Source of the DNA: Acidobacteriaceae bacterium TAA 166
Lineage (GTDB): Bacteria > Acidobacteriota > Terriglobia > Terriglobales > Acidobacteriaceae
Length of the DNA stretch: 64,000 nucleotides
NCBI GenBank assembly: GCA_000421065.1
Contig: ATWD01000001.1
Location: forward strand, 2,782,001-2,846,000
Direction of reading: 5' to 3'
Under the pieces are notes generated by a model that saw nothing but the letters and a program-made list of their open reading frames with translations, was not told the origin of the DNA and searched no databases. The translations under genes and the position numbers were made by a program. Shown here piece after piece: positions 10,156 through 18,012 of this stretch (position 1 is its first letter; each line of letters starts with the position of its first letter).

Positions 10156-10341
10156 CCTGCGCTGCCGCGCGGGCCCACTGCGCGTGAAGCGGTCACTTCG
10201 TGGCGTGTGTACCGGCTTCGCTGTGGGCCTCCCGCTGGTCGGCGCAGAAATCTTTCAAGCGACCAGCGGGAGCCCCACCCCGAAGGGAGTACACACCCCA
10301 CGAAGTGGGCGCCGTCCGCGTAGGACGCCCGCGCGGCAGGG
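10156..10341. repeat. Copy B of the dispersed multi-hairpin element (full length)
   Basis: It fills the whole gap between two convergent stop codons. The central pair is CTCCCGCTGGTC / GACCAGCGGGAG with loop GGCGCAGAAATCTTTCAAGC, identical to copy K. The right arm carries changed but still pairing stems: CCCAC-GAA-GTGGG instead of GTCAC-GAA-GTGAC, and CGTCC-GCGTA-GGACG instead of CCCAC-GCGCA-GTGGG. Confidence 0.92.
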
Positions 10342-11256
10342 CTATCCCGTAATCGTATACATCGGGTTGAACTCCGGCACGCCCGCCTGCCTCCCCGCCA
10401 TCCAGCGCAGAACGTACACCTCCACCGGATTGGTCAGCGAGTGCGTCAGCCCGTTCGGAATCACCTCGAGGAGGATGTGCGCCGCCGGGTCGCGGTAGTA
10501 ATCCATGTCCACCTCCAGCGTCACGCAATCCACGCCCCCGATCGTCTGCGTGTCGTTCTCATGAAACGTCAGCTGCACATTCGCCTCGCCAAACTGCACC
10601 TGCTTCCACGAGTGCGTCGCCCCCGGATGCAGCAGCCCCGGCGCCGGCTCCTCGGCAAACTGCCCCGCCTGCGCGCCGATCCTCACCTGATCGACCAGCT
10701 CGCGGTCGCACCACGAGAAGAAGCGATCCTGCGCTGGCTTGAAGTCCCCATCCCAGCGCATCTGTTTGATGTAGGTGAGCGGAGTTCCCTGCGACAGCGA
10801 GATCTGACTCATCGCCTCGCCCAGATTCAAAAAGCACGCCAGCACCTCCTCTTCGCTGTCCAGCAACGTCTCGTAGCGCGCCTCGGCCGCTGCGTCCGCA
10901 ACATCGCCGGTGAGAAATGGATATCGCGCCTTCGCCGCATCCCATCGCGCATCCACAAAACTGAATCCAGGATCATTCGCCACCAGCATTACATCGAGCG
11001 TCTTCGTATATGTATTCGACAGCTTCACCGGAGTGAATCCCGCCTGCTTATATCCATCGGATGCCACCAACACACTGTAGTCGTCGCCCTGGTTGTCGAA
11101 GAACGGAAGCGTAAACGTCAGGTCGTTCTGGGTGTAGTCTTGCCAGATCTGCTGCTGCTGGTTTCCATCGACGATCTTGACCAGAAAGTCCTTCGGCGCC
11201 GCAAACAGCTGACGGCTGCCATCGAAGATGCGAAGTCGAAGCTGACTGTTCGGCAT
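10342..11256 (-). CDS. Conserved hypothetical protein
   Basis: 304 residues from the ATG at 11256, supported by a strong GGGGGGAG ribosome site; 13 further codons are open upstream. There is no signal peptide or membrane helix. The N-terminal ~100 residues (LRLRIFDGSRQLFAAPKDFLVKIVDGN...) look like a beta-rich sandwich domain, the middle (ARYPFLTGDVADAAAEARYETLLDSEEEVLACFLNLGEAMS) is helical, and the C-terminal part is again beta-rich. I do not recognise a family. The stop codon directly abuts repeat copy B. Confidence 0.7.
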   Translation of the reverse strand: MPNSQLRLRIFDGSRQLFAAPKDFLVKIVDGNQQQQIWQDYTQNDLTFTLPFFDNQGDDYSVLVASDGYKQAGFTPVKLSNTYTKTLDVMLVANDPGFSFVDARWDAAKARYPFLTGDVADAAAEARYETLLDSEEEVLACFLNLGEAMSQISLSQGTPLTYIKQMRWDGDFKPAQDRFFSWCDRELVDQVRIGAQAGQFAEEPAPGLLHPGATHSWKQVQFGEANVQLTFHENDTQTIGGVDCVTLEVDMDYYRDPAAHILLEVIPNGLTHSLTNPVEVYVLRWMAGRQAGVPEFNPMYTITG

Positions 11257-11358
11257 ACTCCCCCCGGAGCCGAAGTATCCCACCCGCGCATGCAAGCTCG
11301 ATGAATTTCCCTCTCTTCCGCCACCTCTTCCGTGCTCTTCGTCTCTTCAAAAGAGACT

Positions 11359-11622
11359 CTAAGTCTGTCGCGGGGGACGGGGGGAAAAGGCGCGAAGACG
11401 AGGTCTTATCTGAGGACTCAGCCAACGATAGAAGTAAAAGCATGCCACGGCGTAAGAAACGAAGCAGATGGGTATGCACGCCAGTGCTACGCGCAGGCCT
11501 CCGAAACGATTCGGGGTCCAGTATGGATCGTGGTGAAAACGCATGAATACGATGAAGGCGCTGGCCACGCACGTAAGGAAGGCAACAAGGAATATCAAGA
11601 TGCGCGTCCACTTCGTAGCCAT
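11359..11622 (-). CDS. Small membrane protein of unknown function
   Basis: 87 residues: MATKWTRILIFLVAFLTCVA begins a first membrane helix, RVALACIPICFVSYAVACFYFY a second, with a short basic C-terminal tail. Two well-formed helices with basic ends on the cytoplasmic sides favour a real gene over chance. The ribosome site is weak. It shares the strand of the upstream-lying hypothetical gene 10342-11256. No family recognised. Confidence 0.5.
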   Translation of the reverse strand: MATKWTRILIFLVAFLTCVASAFIVFMRFHHDPYWTPNRFGGLRVALACIPICFVSYAVACFYFYRWLSPQIRPRLRAFSPRPPRQT

Positions 11623-11898
11623 GCCACGATGCTCTCACGGAAGGACAGCCTCAAACCGCCCACTCCCAGTGGGTCATCACTGGAGCTGCCATCGCGCTTC
11701 GAACCCGAGCGGCACCCAAAGAAGGTGCCCCAGCAGAAGCAGCCCCGCGCGCCAAGAAGAGGTGATCCCGAGTGGAGCTACCTAACCGCCCCAGGAAGGT
11801 GTCATCCTGAGCGAGCGCAGCCAGTATAAGGATCTGCTTTTCTTTGCAGGATCTTCAAACGCCCAAACCCACCCTCACCCGCTACACTTGATACCGAT
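11623..11898. other. Intergenic stretch with one CATCCTGAGCG repeat
   Basis: No convincing gene. Bases 11800-11837 hold a copy of the second dispersed repeat (GTCATCCTGAGCGAGCGCAG followed by AAGGATCTGC). The rest lacks coding character and should contain the promoter of the mutarotase gene that begins at 11899. Confidence 0.5.
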
Positions 11899-12801
11899 AT
11901 GGACCTCACCCAGCTCAACGACCACTTTGGAATCCCCAACGTCCTCCGCTTCGACGAGCATGGCGGTCTTGCGCGCGCCGTCATCACCTCGCCCGCCGCC
12001 CACGCCACGGTCTATCTGCAGGGAGCCCACATCACCGACTGGCAGCCCACCGGCCACGAGCCCGTCCTCTTCCTCAGCCAGAAGAGCGACTTCGCGCCCG
12101 GCAAACCCATCCGTGGCGGCGTCCCCATCGCCTTCCCCTGGTTCGCCAACGACTCCAAACCCGACCGCTACGAAGGCAAGCCCGGCCCCTCGCACGGCTT
12201 CGCCCGCATCCAGGATTGGACCCTGAGCTTCGCCGCGCTCTCCGGCGACGACCTGCACCTCACCTTCACCCTCGGCCCCACCGACCTCAGCCGCAGGATG
12301 GGCTTCGACCACTTCCGCCTCGCCTACGAGCTCGTCATCGGCAAGAGCCTCACCCTGCGCCTCGCCGTCGCCAACGACTCCGATGCTCCCCTCGTCTTCG
12401 AAGAGGCGCTCCACACCTACTTCCACGTCAAAGATGTCGAGAAGGTCTCCATCACCGGCCTCGAGCCCACCGGCTTCATCGACAAGACCGACAATTTCCG
12501 CGCCAAGCCCGCGCTCCACGCTCCTCTGGAGCTGACGCAGTTCACCGACCGCATCTATCCCAACACCGCCGCCACCTGTGCGATCCACGATCCTCTGCTC
12601 CACCGCACCACCGCGATCAAGAAGCACAACTCCAACACCACCGTTGTCTTCAACCCATGGAAGGCGATGCCCGATCTCGGTCCCGAAGAATGGTTTGGCT
12701 TCGTCTGCGTCGAGACCGTTAACGCCGCCGCCGACAAGGTCACCCTCGCGCCACGCTCCACCCACGTTATGCAGGCCGACATCACGCTCGAGAAGAAATA
12801 A
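11899..12801 (+). CDS. D-hexose-6-phosphate mutarotase (aldose-1-epimerase superfamily, YeaD-like)
   Basis: 300 residues, the usual length. The beta-sandwich fold is recognisable from QGAHITDWQPTGHEPVLFLS, the phosphate-binding IRGGVPIAFPWF, the catalytic-His block GPSHGFAR (about residues 97-104), EEALHTYFHV with the second conserved His, and the base-region WFGFVCVETVN. The enzyme interconverts alpha and beta anomers of glucose-6-phosphate and related sugars in the cytoplasm. It is followed after a few bases by repeat copy C. Confidence 0.9.
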   Translation: MDLTQLNDHFGIPNVLRFDEHGGLARAVITSPAAHATVYLQGAHITDWQPTGHEPVLFLSQKSDFAPGKPIRGGVPIAFPWFANDSKPDRYEGKPGPSHGFARIQDWTLSFAALSGDDLHLTFTLGPTDLSRRMGFDHFRLAYELVIGKSLTLRLAVANDSDAPLVFEEALHTYFHVKDVEKVSITGLEPTGFIDKTDNFRAKPALHAPLELTQFTDRIYPNTAATCAIHDPLLHRTTAIKKHNSNTTVVFNPWKAMPDLGPEEWFGFVCVETVNAAADKVTLAPRSTHVMQADITLEKK

Positions 12802-12808
12802 GAAGAAA

Positions 12809-13005
12809 GATAGGCGCTGCCGCGCGGGTCCACTGCGCGTGGAGCGTCCACTTCGTGGGTGTGTACTCCCCTCGGGGTAAAGGCTCCCGTTGGTCGCTTG
12901 CGAAGATGTTTGCGCCTACCAGCGGGAGGCTCACGCCGAAGACGATAAACGCGTCACGAAGGGTGCGCTGCCCGCATAAGGCGCCCGCGCGGCAGCACTT
13001 GTCTT
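12809..13005. repeat. Copy C of the dispersed multi-hairpin element (full length)
   Basis: The left end is AGATAGGCGCTGCCGCGCGG and the right end CGCGCGGCAGCACTTGTCTT, so both termini are of the same (GCGCTGCC) type, unlike most copies. Left-arm hairpins have compensated stems TCCAC-TGCGC-GTGGA and CCAC-TTC-GTGG. It is in the same orientation as copy A and lies between the mutarotase and maf genes. Confidence 0.9.
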
Positions 13006-13039
13006 CAGTTACAGTCAACAACAGGAGAACCGTTCTGCC

Positions 13040-13663
13040 ATGCCGTTGATTCTCGCCTCCTCCTCGCCGCGCCGCCGCCAGCTTCTCGAGCAGGCAGGCC
13101 TCCAGTTCACCGTCGATGCCGCCGAAATCGACGAGCGCATCCAGCCCGGCGAAGCACCCGCAACCTACGTGCAGCGGCTCGCGCTCGAAAAGGCCCAGGC
13201 CGTGTGGGAGCGGCACAAGTCCGAAGACGCCGACGGCTCGCTCATCGTGCTCGGTGCCGACACCACCGTCGTCTGCGACAGCAACCTCCTCGGCAAGCCC
13301 ACCGACCAGGCCGACGCCCGGCGCATGCTCGAGATGCTCGCCGGCCGCACCCACCAGGTGCTCACCGGCCTTGCCGCCGTCTCGACCCGCGGCCTCCTCA
13401 GCGAGGTCGAGATCACGCAGGTCTTCTTCGATCTCATCAACGAAGAGGAACTGGTTCGCTACCTCATGAGCGGCGAGCCCATGGACAAGGCCGGAGCCTA
13501 CGGGATCCAGGGCTACGCCGCCCGCTGGATCCCCCGCATCGAGGGCTGCTTCTTCAACGTCGTCGGCCTCCCGCTCTCCCGCACCATGGCCCTGCTGGCC
13601 CGCGCCGAAGAGGGCCAGAGCGAGACCCAGCCTCCGCCCTCACGGCTAAATCCTCTCGCATAG
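13040..13663 (+). CDS. maf: Maf-family nucleotide pyrophosphatase
   Basis: 207 residues from an ATG preceded by AGGAG. The opening LILASSSPRRRQLLEQAG is the Maf signature, followed by the conserved ADTTVV Asp motif (about residue 75), GRTHQVLTG and DKAGAYGIQG near residue 155. Maf proteins hydrolyse non-canonical or modified NTPs to monophosphates and can influence septum formation. The C-terminal dozen residues are poorly conserved and lead directly into repeat copy D. Confidence 0.93.
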   Translation: MPLILASSSPRRRQLLEQAGLQFTVDAAEIDERIQPGEAPATYVQRLALEKAQAVWERHKSEDADGSLIVLGADTTVVCDSNLLGKPTDQADARRMLEMLAGRTHQVLTGLAAVSTRGLLSEVEITQVFFDLINEEELVRYLMSGEPMDKAGAYGIQGYAARWIPRIEGCFFNVVGLPLSRTMALLARAEEGQSETQPPPSRLNPLA

Positions 13664-13674
13664 GCTGTAAATGG

Positions 13675-13844
13675 GCCTACGCCAGCGGCGCACCCTTCGT
13701 GACGCATATACCGGCTCCGCCCTAGGGCCTCCCGTCGATCGGCGCAAAGATCTCTCAAGCGACCAACGGGAGCACTCACTCCGAAGGGTGTACACACGTC
13801 ACGAAGTGACCGCCCCACGCGTAGTGGGTCCGGCCGGCAGGCCA
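13675..13844. repeat. Copy D of the dispersed multi-hairpin element; overlaps the 3' end of the neighbouring reverse-strand gene
   Basis: The left arm is degraded (GCACCC-TTC-GTGACG), the centre is GGTCGATCGG-like, and the right arm is intact: GTCACGAAGTGAC, CCCAC-GCGTA-GTGGG, ending CGGCCGGCAGGCCAT. Bases 13799-13844 are also coding for the C-terminus of the reverse-strand alpha/beta hydrolase, which stops inside the GTCACTTCGTGAC hairpin. Confidence 0.88.
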
Positions 13845-15016
13845 TGTGCGCTCTCCGCCAGTCTCTTGAACGCGCCATACACAAACGACCCCAAATACCA
13901 CCCATCCATGTACTTGTAAGGCGTCTCGCCCGTCGTATAGTGCCCGCACGGCAGCACCTTCGAGACGTAATCAACCCCCAGCCGTTCGAAGTTCTCAAGC
14001 ACCTCCAGCGAGAACTCGCGCAGAAACGTCAGGTCATACGTCGCATGCACCACCAGCACCCGCTTCTTGTGCGCGGCAAACCGGTCCATGTACTCGATCG
14101 GACTCACCGCCTTGAGGATCTTCCGCACATCCTGCTGACTCAATCCCTCCCGCTCGAACGCCGCGCGAATATGCCGCGTGCTCTGCCCCGTCCACACCAC
14201 ATCGCCGAACTGCGTCGAGGCGTGGTTGAACGCGCACACCTCGATCCGCGGATCGAACGCCGCCGCGATGAACGCATAGCAGCTGCCCAGGCTCGTCCCC
14301 AGCACGCCGAACTGCTCATATCCCTGCTGCTCCAGCCAGTCGATGCAGCTGCGGATGTCCACCACCGCCTGCCGGCACGCGGCAATCGTGCGCCCGATGT
14401 TCGAGCTCACCGCATAGTCCGACCGCTCCAGCTCCGCCGGCCTGCGAATATCGTGATACGGCTTCGACAACCGCAGCGCCGAGATGCCGAAGCGATTGAA
14501 CAGCGTGCACAGCGCATTGTGGCTGAACGCGTCCGCGTTCCACTGCGGCATCACGATCATCGCCTGCTTCGGCTTGCCCGTCTGCTTTGCCGGGTCCGCC
14601 GGATACCAACGCGCATTGACCGTATCGTTCTCCGGATAGCGCGTCCTCACCGGCGAGGTGAAGCGCAGAAACTCCGCCGTCGTCGCCTCGCCCGACTCCG
14701 CCTGCCGCCGGAACTCCGCCGCCTGCTCCAGAGTCTCCGGACGCACATTCGTCGGAAACAGCTGCGGATACCGGTGCTCCAGGCGAAAGTCCGTCGGCAC
14801 CGTGTAGCCGAAGAACTCATCGGCGCGCTCGACGATGCGATCGTTCAGCCGGGCCATCCGCTCGAAGGCAGGCGTGCCCTCCGGATCGTCGCTCACGATG
14901 AAGTCGTCGAGCCAGTCCTCGCCCCACTCCAGCGGCCTGACGATGCGGTTGGTGTCGCGTGTGGTCAACGCCGTCTCCCAGGCGTACATCCACCTCGCGT
15001 AGAACTTTCCGAGCAT
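13799..15016 (-). CDS. Alpha/beta hydrolase (abhydrolase-18-like) with repeat-derived C-terminus
   Basis: 405 residues, no signal peptide. The N-terminal ~150 residues are a family-specific lead (WGEDWLDDFIVSDDPEGTPAFERMARLNDRIVERADEFFGY). The hydrolase core follows: MIVMPQWNADAFSHNAL, FGVLGTSLGSCYAFIAA with the GTSLGS nucleophile elbow, HATYDLTFLREF with a probable acid, and CGHYTTGETPYKYMDGWYLGSF with a probable catalytic His. The last ~16 residues (HGLPAGPTTRGAVTS) are encoded by repeat copy D and are not native to the family. Substrate unknown; likely cytoplasmic. Confidence 0.82.
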   Translation of the reverse strand: MLGKFYARWMYAWETALTTRDTNRIVRPLEWGEDWLDDFIVSDDPEGTPAFERMARLNDRIVERADEFFGYTVPTDFRLEHRYPQLFPTNVRPETLEQAAEFRRQAESGEATTAEFLRFTSPVRTRYPENDTVNARWYPADPAKQTGKPKQAMIVMPQWNADAFSHNALCTLFNRFGISALRLSKPYHDIRRPAELERSDYAVSSNIGRTIAACRQAVVDIRSCIDWLEQQGYEQFGVLGTSLGSCYAFIAAAFDPRIEVCAFNHASTQFGDVVWTGQSTRHIRAAFEREGLSQQDVRKILKAVSPIEYMDRFAAHKKRVLVVHATYDLTFLREFSLEVLENFERLGVDYVSKVLPCGHYTTGETPYKYMDGWYLGSFVYGAFKRLAESAHGLPAGPTTRGAVTS

Positions 15017-15030
15017 TGCTCCAGTTTATC

Positions 15031-15078
15031 AAGACGTGTGCTGGGACGCGCAGTGGGCCCGCGTGGCAGACACGTCTT
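15031..15078. repeat. Copy M of the dispersed element (minimal derivative)
   Basis: A 48-bp remnant with perfect outer inverted ends AAGACGTGT / ACACGTCTT around a core GCGCAGTGGGCCCGCGTGGC. It lies in a divergent gap between the alpha/beta hydrolase and the outer-membrane protein. Confidence 0.7.
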
Positions 15079-15154
15079 GATCTATCGAAAGATATCCCCA
15101 AACCCCGCGAACACGAAGCCCAAAACCAACATCCAACTCAATCAAGAGGTTTAC

Positions 15155-15223
15155 ATGCCGGGTACGCCAAGCAGCCGAAGTGAACCTCGCTACGCTACCT
15201 TTGAAGAAGAGGCCTCCCCATGA
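15155..15223 (+). CDS. 22-residue leader ORF, translationally coupled to the downstream barrel protein
   Basis: The ATG at 15155 is preceded by AAGAGGT at five bases. The peptide is MPGTPSSRSEPRYATFEEEA plus SP. Its TGA overlaps the ATG of the next gene as ATGA (15220-15223), and its 3' codons contain the next gene's GAAGAAGAGG ribosome site. It could be an upstream coupling or attenuator ORF; no regulatory codon run is evident. It may also be chance. Confidence 0.4.
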   Translation: MPGTPSSRSEPRYATFEEEASP

Positions 15224-15735
15224 TTAAGATTTGCACCCAACGCTCCCTGCTTCTCTTCGTTCTTCTTCTCGCTCTGCCCGCAGCCCTTCACGCCCAGCTC
15301 GCCATCTATGGCGGCTTCAGCGGAGCCCCCGTCAGCGGCGCCAGCACCGACTGGGCCTACGGCGGCACCGTCGGGGTCTACAAGCAGACCGGCTACGCCG
15401 CCCATCTCGTCTCCATCGGCGGCGACCTCCGCGGCTCCTTCCTCTCCCGCAACGGCTTCCACGATTACACCGGAGCCGTCGGTCCGCGCATCGCCTTCAA
15501 GGCTCCCATCCTGCCTTTCCGTCCCTACGTCGAAGGTCTCATCGGAGTCGGCAACGTCCAGAACAACGACGTCGGCAGCTCCACGCACTTCAACTACCAG
15601 GCGCTCGCCGGTCTCGACACGACTATCTTTCCCCACCTGGATTGGCGCGTCGTAGAGTTCGATTACAGCGTCGTCACCGGCCAGTCCGTCACCGCCAAGA
15701 TCTTCACCACCGGTCTCGTCTTGCGGCTCTGGTAG
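15220..15735 (+). CDS. Small outer-membrane beta-barrel protein
   Basis: 171 residues. Residues 1-26 are a signal peptide (LLLFVLLLALPAALHA, then cleavage before QLAIYGG). The mature part is glycine-rich with alternating polar and aromatic strands: YGGFSGAPVSG, YGGTVGVYKQTG, FRPYVEGLIGVGNVQ, HLDWRVVEFDYSV, and it ends in an aromatic residue (LVLRLW), as expected for insertion by the BAM machinery. About eight strands fit the length, as in OmpA/OmpX-type barrels. A GAAGAAGAGG ribosome site precedes the start. Confidence 0.8.
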   Translation: MIKICTQRSLLLFVLLLALPAALHAQLAIYGGFSGAPVSGASTDWAYGGTVGVYKQTGYAAHLVSIGGDLRGSFLSRNGFHDYTGAVGPRIAFKAPILPFRPYVEGLIGVGNVQNNDVGSSTHFNYQALAGLDTTIFPHLDWRVVEFDYSVVTGQSVTAKIFTTGLVLRLW

Positions 15736-15795
15736 ATAGGCTTCTATAACAAGCCACTTGCCACCACCGTGTCGCCCTAAACGAGTCGAGCTGCG

Positions 15796-15853
15796 ATCCT
15801 GGGCGAAGCTCCCGAAGGGAGCGCAGTCGAAGGGTCTGCTGTTATTTTGCAGG
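15796..15853. repeat. CATCCTGAGCG-family repeat, diverged copy
   Basis: TCCTGGGCGAAGCTCCCGAA continuing GGGAGCGCAGTCGAAGGGTC and TGCTGTTATTTTGCAGG. It matches the second dispersed repeat family seen at 11800, 21691, 26363 and 36560. Confidence 0.5.
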
Positions 15854-15928
15854 ATGCAAGCCCACACACCACTTCAACGAGAGTCGCCAAACACAACAAA
15901 GCAGCGAGCCTGTGATAGCTTCAACCGC

Positions 15929-16579
15929 ATGAGCGAGACCAGCTCTCCCCCATCCGGCAAACATGAAGACGCACCTCGCATCGCCCTCTTCGGCGGAACC
16001 TTCGATCCACCCCATCGCGGCCACCTCGCCATCGCTCGCGCCGCGGCTAACGCCTTCGCACTCGACACCATCCTCTTCGCTCCCGCCGGCATTCAGCCCC
16101 TGAAGGCCGGCCTCACCGCCACGCCCTTCGCCGACCGTCTCGCCATGGTCGAGCTCGCCTGCGCCGCCGACCCCCGTTTCGCCGCCTCCACCCTCGACGC
16201 CCCGCAGCCCGACGGACGCCCCAATTACACCATCGATAGCCTCGCCACCCTGCGTGGCCAAAATCCGCAGGCCACCCTCTTCAGCCTCGCCGGAGCCGAC
16301 TCCTTCCTCACCCTGCGCAAGTGGCGTTCTCCCGAACGCCTGCTCGCGCTCACCGAATGGATCGTCGTCAGTCGCCCCGGCTTCCCGCTCGACAGGCTCG
16401 ACAGCCTCCACCTCACGCCCGGGCAGCGCAGCCGCATTCATCTCCTCGAGACCATACACGAGGAGGTCTCGGCCACGTACCTCCGCGACCTCCTCGCCCA
16501 AAACCAATACACCAACGACCTTATCCCACCTGCCGTGGCTGGTTACATCCGCCAGCACCACCTCTACTCCAAGCGATAG
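15929..16579 (+). CDS. nadD: Nicotinate-nucleotide adenylyltransferase NadD
   Basis: 216 residues from the ATG at 15929; the longer open frame upstream runs through the dispersed repeat. IALFGGTFDPPHRGHLAIA is the nucleotidyltransferase signature with the (H/T)xGH motif, followed by ANYTIDS-type NYTIDSLATL and the C-terminal ISSTxIR-equivalent EEVSATYLRDLL. It adenylates nicotinic acid mononucleotide with ATP to give NaAD in NAD synthesis. In many genomes nadD lies next to rsfS; here rsfS is more than 30 kb away. Confidence 0.94.
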   Translation: MSETSSPPSGKHEDAPRIALFGGTFDPPHRGHLAIARAAANAFALDTILFAPAGIQPLKAGLTATPFADRLAMVELACAADPRFAASTLDAPQPDGRPNYTIDSLATLRGQNPQATLFSLAGADSFLTLRKWRSPERLLALTEWIVVSRPGFPLDRLDSLHLTPGQRSRIHLLETIHEEVSATYLRDLLAQNQYTNDLIPPAVAGYIRQHHLYSKR

Positions 16580-16580
16580 A

Positions 16581-16617
16581 AGACGATGGCCTGCCGTCCG
16601 GGCCCACTGCGCTGCCT
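16581..16617. repeat. Copy N of the dispersed element (minimal derivative)
   Basis: The sequence ATGGCCTGCCGTCCGGGCCC continuing ACTGCGCTGCC joins one terminus to the start of the other arm. It fills the gap between the convergent nadD and M56 stop codons. Confidence 0.7.
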
Positions 16618-17970
16618 TTATCCTCCAACGTGATAGTTCACCGTAATCGTCGTCTCCACCTCGGTCGGCTCGCCATTCAACAGATACGGCTTATACGTCC
16701 AGTCCTTCACCGCATCGAGAGACGAGCCCCGCAACTCCTCCGGCCCGCTCACCACCTGCAGGTTCTCGACCGTTCCTTCCTTCGAGATCAGCGCCTTCAG
16801 CACCACCGCGCCCTGAATCTTCTTTGCCTTCGCGTCCGGCGGATACACAGGATGCTTCTGCGAGATCGCCTGCGCCGCCATCACCCCGGCAGGCACCCTG
16901 GCGGTTGAAGGCTGCGCGTTCTTCTCCGCCGCTCCCACCTCCATCCGCAGCGCCATCGCCGAGGCGCACGTCGCCACCCCGATCGTCACGCACGCAGCCA
17001 CGATGACCGCACGCACACCTCGTCCCGCCTCACTCCGTCGCATCAGTTGCATAATCCTTCCCTCCAGGCTGTTGGCATCGAAAATTCCGATGGCGTGAAT
17101 GGATTTGACCGGCTCCTTGTCGATCATCAAAGCAGCCAGCCACAGCAGCGACCGTGCATATCTCTCCCGTCCTTCGACAGCCTTCGCGGCCATCGCATCG
17201 CAGACCATCTCCCGGCTCTCGGTCATCCGCGACCACGTCGCCCACAGCACCGGATGATACGAAGCAGGCAATACCAGCACGTTGTACAAAACGTTCTTAG
17301 CGAAGTCGCGCCTGCACATATGCGCGCACTCATGCGCCATCAAAGCATCTGTCTCCTCAACCCCCACTCCCTCGAAGAAGCCGTGCGGAACAATCAGAGC
17401 AGGCCACAGTATCCCCACCGTCGCCGGTCCACTCACGCTCGCGGAACCGAGCAGCCACGCATCCTCCACTCGAGCCTCGCGCGCATGCCGCGTCCATCGC
17501 TCCGCAATCGCGTTCTCCGCCAGTGGCTCCGCCTCGCGCAACACCTTGAAGGTTCTCCACAATCCCCACAACAACCGCGCCGCGAAGTAGATCGCGACGC
17601 ACACATACACCGCAGCGACCGCGATCATCGCGCCACGAGAAAACACAAATCCGCCGCGCCCATGCACCGTTCCCTGCGCTACGACGACCCGTATGTCGCT
17701 GTGATAGGAGCCGTGCCCCCAGACCGCCATCCAGTGCAACACCATCAACAGCACAGCTGCCACCGCCCGCTGCCACACTCCGACAAAATCCGCCTTCAAC
17801 CCCGGCAGCAGCACCTCCATCGCCAGCGCCGCCACCCACACGCGATGTTCGGCCCCAACACTCACCCTCCGCATCGCACGCGCCGCCACCCACGCCGCAC
17901 AAAACACCAGCGGAACCATCCACACCGAATTCGCAAGATACCCGATCCCCCAGCTCTCGAACCTCATCAC
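16618..17970 (-). CDS. BlaR1/M56-family membrane zinc peptidase with C-terminal TonB domain (paralogue 1)
   Basis: 450 residues. Four membrane helices occupy the first ~330 residues, with the M56 zinc motif HECAH (in LMAHECAHMCRRDFAKN) in the cytoplasmic loop between helices, as in BlaR1/MecR1. Instead of a penicillin-binding sensor domain, the periplasmic C-terminus (about residues 370-450) is a TonB C-terminal-like domain: KHPVYPPDAKAKKIQGAVVLKALISKEGTVENLQVVSGP. It presumably senses an envelope signal and cleaves the BlaI-type repressor. It is 42 bases downstream of its tandem paralogue, with which it shares long identical segments, e.g. NVLYNVLVLPASYHP. Confidence 0.88.
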   Translation of the reverse strand: MMRFESWGIGYLANSVWMVPLVFCAAWVAARAMRRVSVGAEHRVWVAALAMEVLLPGLKADFVGVWQRAVAAVLLMVLHWMAVWGHGSYHSDIRVVVAQGTVHGRGGFVFSRGAMIAVAAVYVCVAIYFAARLLWGLWRTFKVLREAEPLAENAIAERWTRHAREARVEDAWLLGSASVSGPATVGILWPALIVPHGFFEGVGVEETDALMAHECAHMCRRDFAKNVLYNVLVLPASYHPVLWATWSRMTESREMVCDAMAAKAVEGRERYARSLLWLAALMIDKEPVKSIHAIGIFDANSLEGRIMQLMRRSEAGRGVRAVIVAACVTIGVATCASAMALRMEVGAAEKNAQPSTARVPAGVMAAQAISQKHPVYPPDAKAKKIQGAVVLKALISKEGTVENLQVVSGPEELRGSSLDAVKDWTYKPYLLNGEPTEVETTITVNYHVGG

Positions 17971-18012
17971 TCGCCGCCTCCCCTCTCCTCCGGCACTGCC
18001 TGCGCCTGTCCA

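Noticed and set aside
13675..13844. CRISPR array
   Set aside because: The repeats are single, long and palindromic, separated by kilobases; there is no regular spacer structure and no cas gene.
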